Shown in pieces: positions 60,563 through 64,000 of a stretch of DNA of 64,000 nt. The position numbers and the translations under genes were made by a program. The notes beneath the pieces are model-generated. The model searched no databases and was not told the origin of the DNA. It was given only the letters and a program-made list of their open reading frames with translations. Location: positions 1 to 64,000 of the forward strand of contig QJZC01000020.1 in the NCBI GenBank assembly GCA_003247575.1. The letters run 5' to 3'. Numbering within the stretch: position 1 is the stretch's first letter; each line of letters starts with the position of its first letter. Origin of the DNA: Pseudomonadota bacterium (GTDB taxonomy: Bacteria > Myxococcota_A > UBA9160 > SZUA-336).

Positions 60563-63500
60563 ATGCAGGCGGACCTTGTTGCCGCGAACGGATACCGGCT
60601 CCACAAGGAGTTGCGGAGGAGCCGACGGGCGACGGTATGGGAGGCCGTGCGTGAGTCCGATGGCGAGCCTGTCGTGCTCAAGGCCTATGCTGAGGCGGAG
60701 GATCCGACGGGGACGCGCACCTGTCGCGAGCTCGGGATTCTGCGTAGCCTGGAGGGATCTGGGACGATTCGGGCACTCGATCTGCTCGAGGACGTCTCTC
60801 CGCCCGTGCTCGTCCTCGAACGCGTCCCCGGCGAGAGCCTGCTCTCGTGGGTGCAGGGGCGAAGCTGCTCTCCAGGAGACTTCCTCGAGATCGCCAGCCA
60901 GCTCGCGGATCTGCTCGGCCGCATCCACGACGCTCGAATCCTGCACCGGGACCTGCATCCGGGCAACGTGATCGTCGATCCAGCGGATCTCCGCACACAT
61001 TTGGTCGACTTCGGCAGCGCGCGGCCGGTCTTGCGGGGCACGGAGCGGGATGTGCCCTCGGTCAGTGTCCTCGACGTCTTCGCGGGTCCGGTCGCCTTCA
61101 TTGCACCCGAGCAGACGGGGCGCATGGACCGCGGCGTAGACGTGCGCAGCGATCTCTACGCGCTCGGCGCAACTCTCTACTATGTGGCAACAGGGTTACC
61201 TCCTTTCGAGGGAACGGATGCGCTGGCCCTGATCCACGCTCACATGGCGCGCATGCCGGAGAAGGTCGTCGATCGCCGGCCCGAGTTCCCGGAGACCTTG
61301 TCGCGCATCGTGATGAAGCTCCTCGAGAAGGAGCCGGAAGATCGCTACCAGACAGCGCAGGCGTTACACGCCGATCTCGTCACTTGCTCGGAGCAGCTGC
61401 GAAGCGCCGGCCGGATCGACGCGAAGCTCGTCCTCGGTGGGGCGCACGTGCCCTCGCACCCGCTCTTCGCCAAACGGTTGTACGGTCGCGAGAGTGAGCT
61501 CCAAGCTCTCGAAGGCGCGTACGTCCGCGCTTGTACGGGAAGCCTCCAGTGGGTACTCCTGTCGGGCGAGCCTGGCTCGGGAAAGTCTGCTCTGGTCAAC
61601 GAGCTCCGGGCGCCGATCGCGGCGAGCGGTGGCTTCGTGGCCAGCGGCAAGTTCGATCTCTACCGTCACGATGTCCCCTATTCGGGATGGCAGGCTGCTC
61701 TCGACAGCCTAGTGCAGCAGCTGTTGATCCAGCCCGAGGAGCAGCTCGCGCAGTGGCGAGAGGCGCTGCACACTGCGCTGGGTCGTATCGCGGGTGCGCT
61801 GGTAACCTTGGTGCCCGATCTGGCTGCCGTGTTGGGCGAGGTCCCCGACCTACCCAATCTGGGACCACGCGAAACGCAAGCACGGCTCTTGCTCGCAGTG
61901 CAGCGCTTCCTGCATGGATGCGCGCAGACGGGACATCCGCTGGTGCTCTTCTTGGATGACATCCAGTGGGCGGATGCGGGGAGTCTGGCGCTGCTCGAGG
62001 CGCTGGAGAAGCTCGTAGGCGTTCGGCTGCTCGTGGTCGTCGCCTACCGTGCGGGCGAACTCGACGAAGCGCATCCGCTCTCGCGTCTGCTCGCGCGCTT
62101 GGATGCGAGTGAGTCCGCGCCGGTTCGTATCCATCTCGATGAGCTCTCCGCCCTCGCGGTGCAGGAGATGCTTGCGGATGCCACGCGAAACGCCGGCCCC
62201 GCCGTCGAGGCGCTCGCGCGGACGGTGGTCCGCCGGACGGGCAGCAGTCCGCTGCGCGTGCAGCAGTTCGTGCTGCATCTCCACTCCCGCGGGTTGCTGC
62301 GCTTCGAGCTGCGGCGCGGTTGCTGGATCTGGGATGATGCCGAGGTTGCGTCGGCGGTCGTACCGGAGGGCGCGGTCCCGATTCTGACGGCCAAGCTGGT
62401 GCGGATCGAGCCTTCGGCTCGTGAGCTCATCGAGCTCGCGAGCTGCGTCGGCCACGAGTTCGATCTATCGCGTTTGGTGTCTCTCTCTGGGCGGGCAGTG
62501 TCGCAGCTCGAGCCCGCGCTCTACACGTTGCTGGACGAAGGACTCCTCTGTGTGTCCCCCCGGGGATTTCGCTTCGCCCACGATCGTATCCGCGAAGCCG
62601 CGCAGGCTCTGCTCCCCACGGAGCGTCGCGAGCAGCTGCACATGGGTATGGCCTCGCTTTTGGAGGCGTCCGAAGGGGAGCAGCGCGACGACTTCGTGTT
62701 CGAGTTGGCGGATCACTGGAATCTGGCGGGCAATCTGCTCGGAGAAGAGAATCGCCGTCGTGCGTTGGACGCGAATCGACGTGCCGGTGTGCGCGCGCTG
62801 CGGGCCGGCACGGCCGCTACGGCGGACCGATACCTCGGAGTCGCGCTCTCGCACCTCTCCGGGGACGATCACCAACGAGACTTGGCCGGGGTCGTAGAGC
62901 TGTTGGTGGTTTCCGCCGAAGCAGCGACACAGCACCGGAAGATCGAACGTGCGCTTTCCCTCCTCGATCGGGCCGCATCGCTTCCAGTCGATCGAGCTCG
63001 GAGGATTCGGGTACAGGCACAGCGCGTGACGGCGCTCTCGATGTCGGACAACGCCGCGGCGCTCGACCTGGCCTTCGCGCTGCTACGCGAGGTAGGAATC
63101 AATATTCCCCGCCGCCCGAGTCGGATACGTGTGCTGCTTTCGCTGTGGCTGACTGCGCGCTGGGTGGGGAACGCGGGCGAGGACCGCTTCCGAGCTCGAC
63201 CCAGCTTCCCCGAGCGAGAGCTGCAGCGCTTGGTGATCCGGGCTGCGGGTGCGCCGATTCTGACAGCGGGCCTCGGCCCGGTCACCTTGCTTGCCAATCG
63301 CTCCCTACGGCTCGAGCGTAATCTGGCGAATCCGGATCGTGTCGGCACAGGCCTCGCATCTCTTGCCAACGCATTCCTCAGCATGGGGAACTCGTGGCGC
63401 CGCTTCGAGCGCTATGTTCACGCGACGCAAGGGTGGTTGGCCAGGTTTCCAGGACCCCCTACCGCGCGCACTGAGTGCATCCTCAGGGTGTTCTCGCTGC

Positions 63501-64000
63501 CGCTCATGAAGCCCCGACGTCCACTCGCTCTGGGTTTGGAGTCTACGGAGGAGACACTCCGCGAGATCGGAGACGCGGAGTACGCGGGTTTTGCGTTCGC
63601 CGCACGAGTTCTGCTGCTGGCGCTCTCCGGCGAGTGCATCGACAGCTTCCTACGTCTGGCTGCGGGCTCGCCGATCGCCGCAATGCTGGTGCCCTATGGT
63701 CTTTTGCAGCAGGGCGACCTGGACCAGGTCGAGTGGGCAGAACACCTCCGCAGTCTGGAGGTGAGGATCGGTGCGCTCCCGGCATTCCGCGTCACGACCT
63801 TGCGCTTGCACTGGCTGGTCGTGCTGTGTGTTGCGCGACAGTACGAGCTCGCATGGAAGCTCGCCGAGCGGATGGAGCCCGACGTGAACTCGGCGAACGC
63901 CTACGCGGGGTCGATGCTCGACTTCCGACTCTACCAGGGAATATGTGCGGCAGTATTGGCGCGCCAGGCGAAGCGGCGACAGCGGCGGCGCTTCGCGCGC
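60563..64000 (+). CDS. Giant protein: Ser/Thr kinase-like + AAA ATPase + TPR-like (paralog D), running off the window
   Basis: MQADLVAANGYRLHKELRRSRRATVWEAV, VVLKAYA, LHRDLHPGNVIVD, LVDFGSARPV, FIAPEQTGRMDRGVDVRSDLYALG, GEPGSGKSALVNEL, LFLDDIQWADAGS; frame remains open to 64000. Confidence 0.9.
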   Translation, partial: MQADLVAANGYRLHKELRRSRRATVWEAVRESDGEPVVLKAYAEAEDPTGTRTCRELGILRSLEGSGTIRALDLLEDVSPPVLVLERVPGESLLSWVQGRSCSPGDFLEIASQLADLLGRIHDARILHRDLHPGNVIVDPADLRTHLVDFGSARPVLRGTERDVPSVSVLDVFAGPVAFIAPEQTGRMDRGVDVRSDLYALGATLYYVATGLPPFEGTDALALIHAHMARMPEKVVDRRPEFPETLSRIVMKLLEKEPEDRYQTAQALHADLVTCSEQLRSAGRIDAKLVLGGAHVPSHPLFAKRLYGRESELQALEGAYVRACTGSLQWVLLSGEPGSGKSALVNELRAPIAASGGFVASGKFDLYRHDVPYSGWQAALDSLVQQLLIQPEEQLAQWREALHTALGRIAGALVTLVPDLAAVLGEVPDLPNLGPRETQARLLLAVQRFLHGCAQTGHPLVLFLDDIQWADAGSLALLEALEKLVGVRLLVVVAYRAGELDEAHPLSRLLARLDASESAPVRIHLDELSALAVQEMLADATRNAGPAVEALARTVVRRTGSSPLRVQQFVLHLHSRGLLRFELRRGCWIWDDAEVASAVVPEGAVPILTAKLVRIEPSARELIELASCVGHEFDLSRLVSLSGRAVSQLEPALYTLLDEGLLCVSPRGFRFAHDRIREAAQALLPTERREQLHMGMASLLEASEGEQRDDFVFELADHWNLAGNLLGEENRRRALDANRRAGVRALRAGTAATADRYLGVALSHLSGDDHQRDLAGVVELLVVSAEAATQHRKIERALSLLDRAASLPVDRARRIRVQAQRVTALSMSDNAAALDLAFALLREVGINIPRRPSRIRVLLSLWLTARWVGNAGEDRFRARPSFPERELQRLVIRAAGAPILTAGLGPVTLLANRSLRLERNLANPDRVGTGLASLANAFLSMGNSWRRFERYVHATQGWLARFPGPPTARTECILRVFSLPLMKPRRPLALGLESTEETLREIGDAEYAGFAFAARVLLLALSGECIDSFLRLAAGSPIAAMLVPYGLLQQGDLDQVEWAEHLRSLEVRIGALPAFRVTTLRLHWLVVLCVARQYELAWKLAERMEPDVNSANAYAGSMLDFRLYQGICAAVLARQAKRRQRRRFAR

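Overview
High-GC bacterial chromosome segment, probably from a large-genome proteobacterial, myxococcal or related lineage (taxonomy is a guess). Left flank, about 0.6-25 kb, has intact genes: GT4 glycosyltransferase, UPF0104/LPG-synthase-like membrane protein, hisC-like aminotransferase, cytochrome P450, SDR, molybdopterin oxidoreductase, enoyl-CoA hydratase, phosphorylase-superfamily protein, TonB-dependent receptor, epimerase and an MCP. It also holds the first two of four giant 'kinase-like + AAA/STAND ATPase + TPR-like' paralogs. Middle, about 25-43 kb, is an accessory region: twin lipoproteins, an eCIS_core (DUF4157) toxin-like protein with a DUF6714 neighbour, a zeta-toxin-like P-loop protein, a broken RHS/YD-repeat gene with a toxin-tip/immunity-like tail, a truncated tyrosine recombinase, and frameshifted BrnTA and HipBA modules. 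Right flank, about 43-64 kb, has the third and fourth kinase-AAA paralogs, a LysM/glycine-zipper protein, a DUF4153 membrane protein, a NucA-type nuclease with a C-terminal lamin-tail-like region, an autotransporter, a winged-helix/AAA regulator and an ECF sigma factor divergent from the fourth kinase. Most notable signals: (i) the four-member kinase-AAA-TPR family that ends where GAF/histidine-kinase output modules normally follow; (ii) the ECF sigma/kinase divergent pair, with a perfect 14-bp palindrome flanked by direct repeats in its intergenic region; (iii) a cluster of frame-disrupted toxin and toxin-antitoxin genes confined to about 26.6-43.1 kb. All family assignments are from motif recognition; no searches were run.
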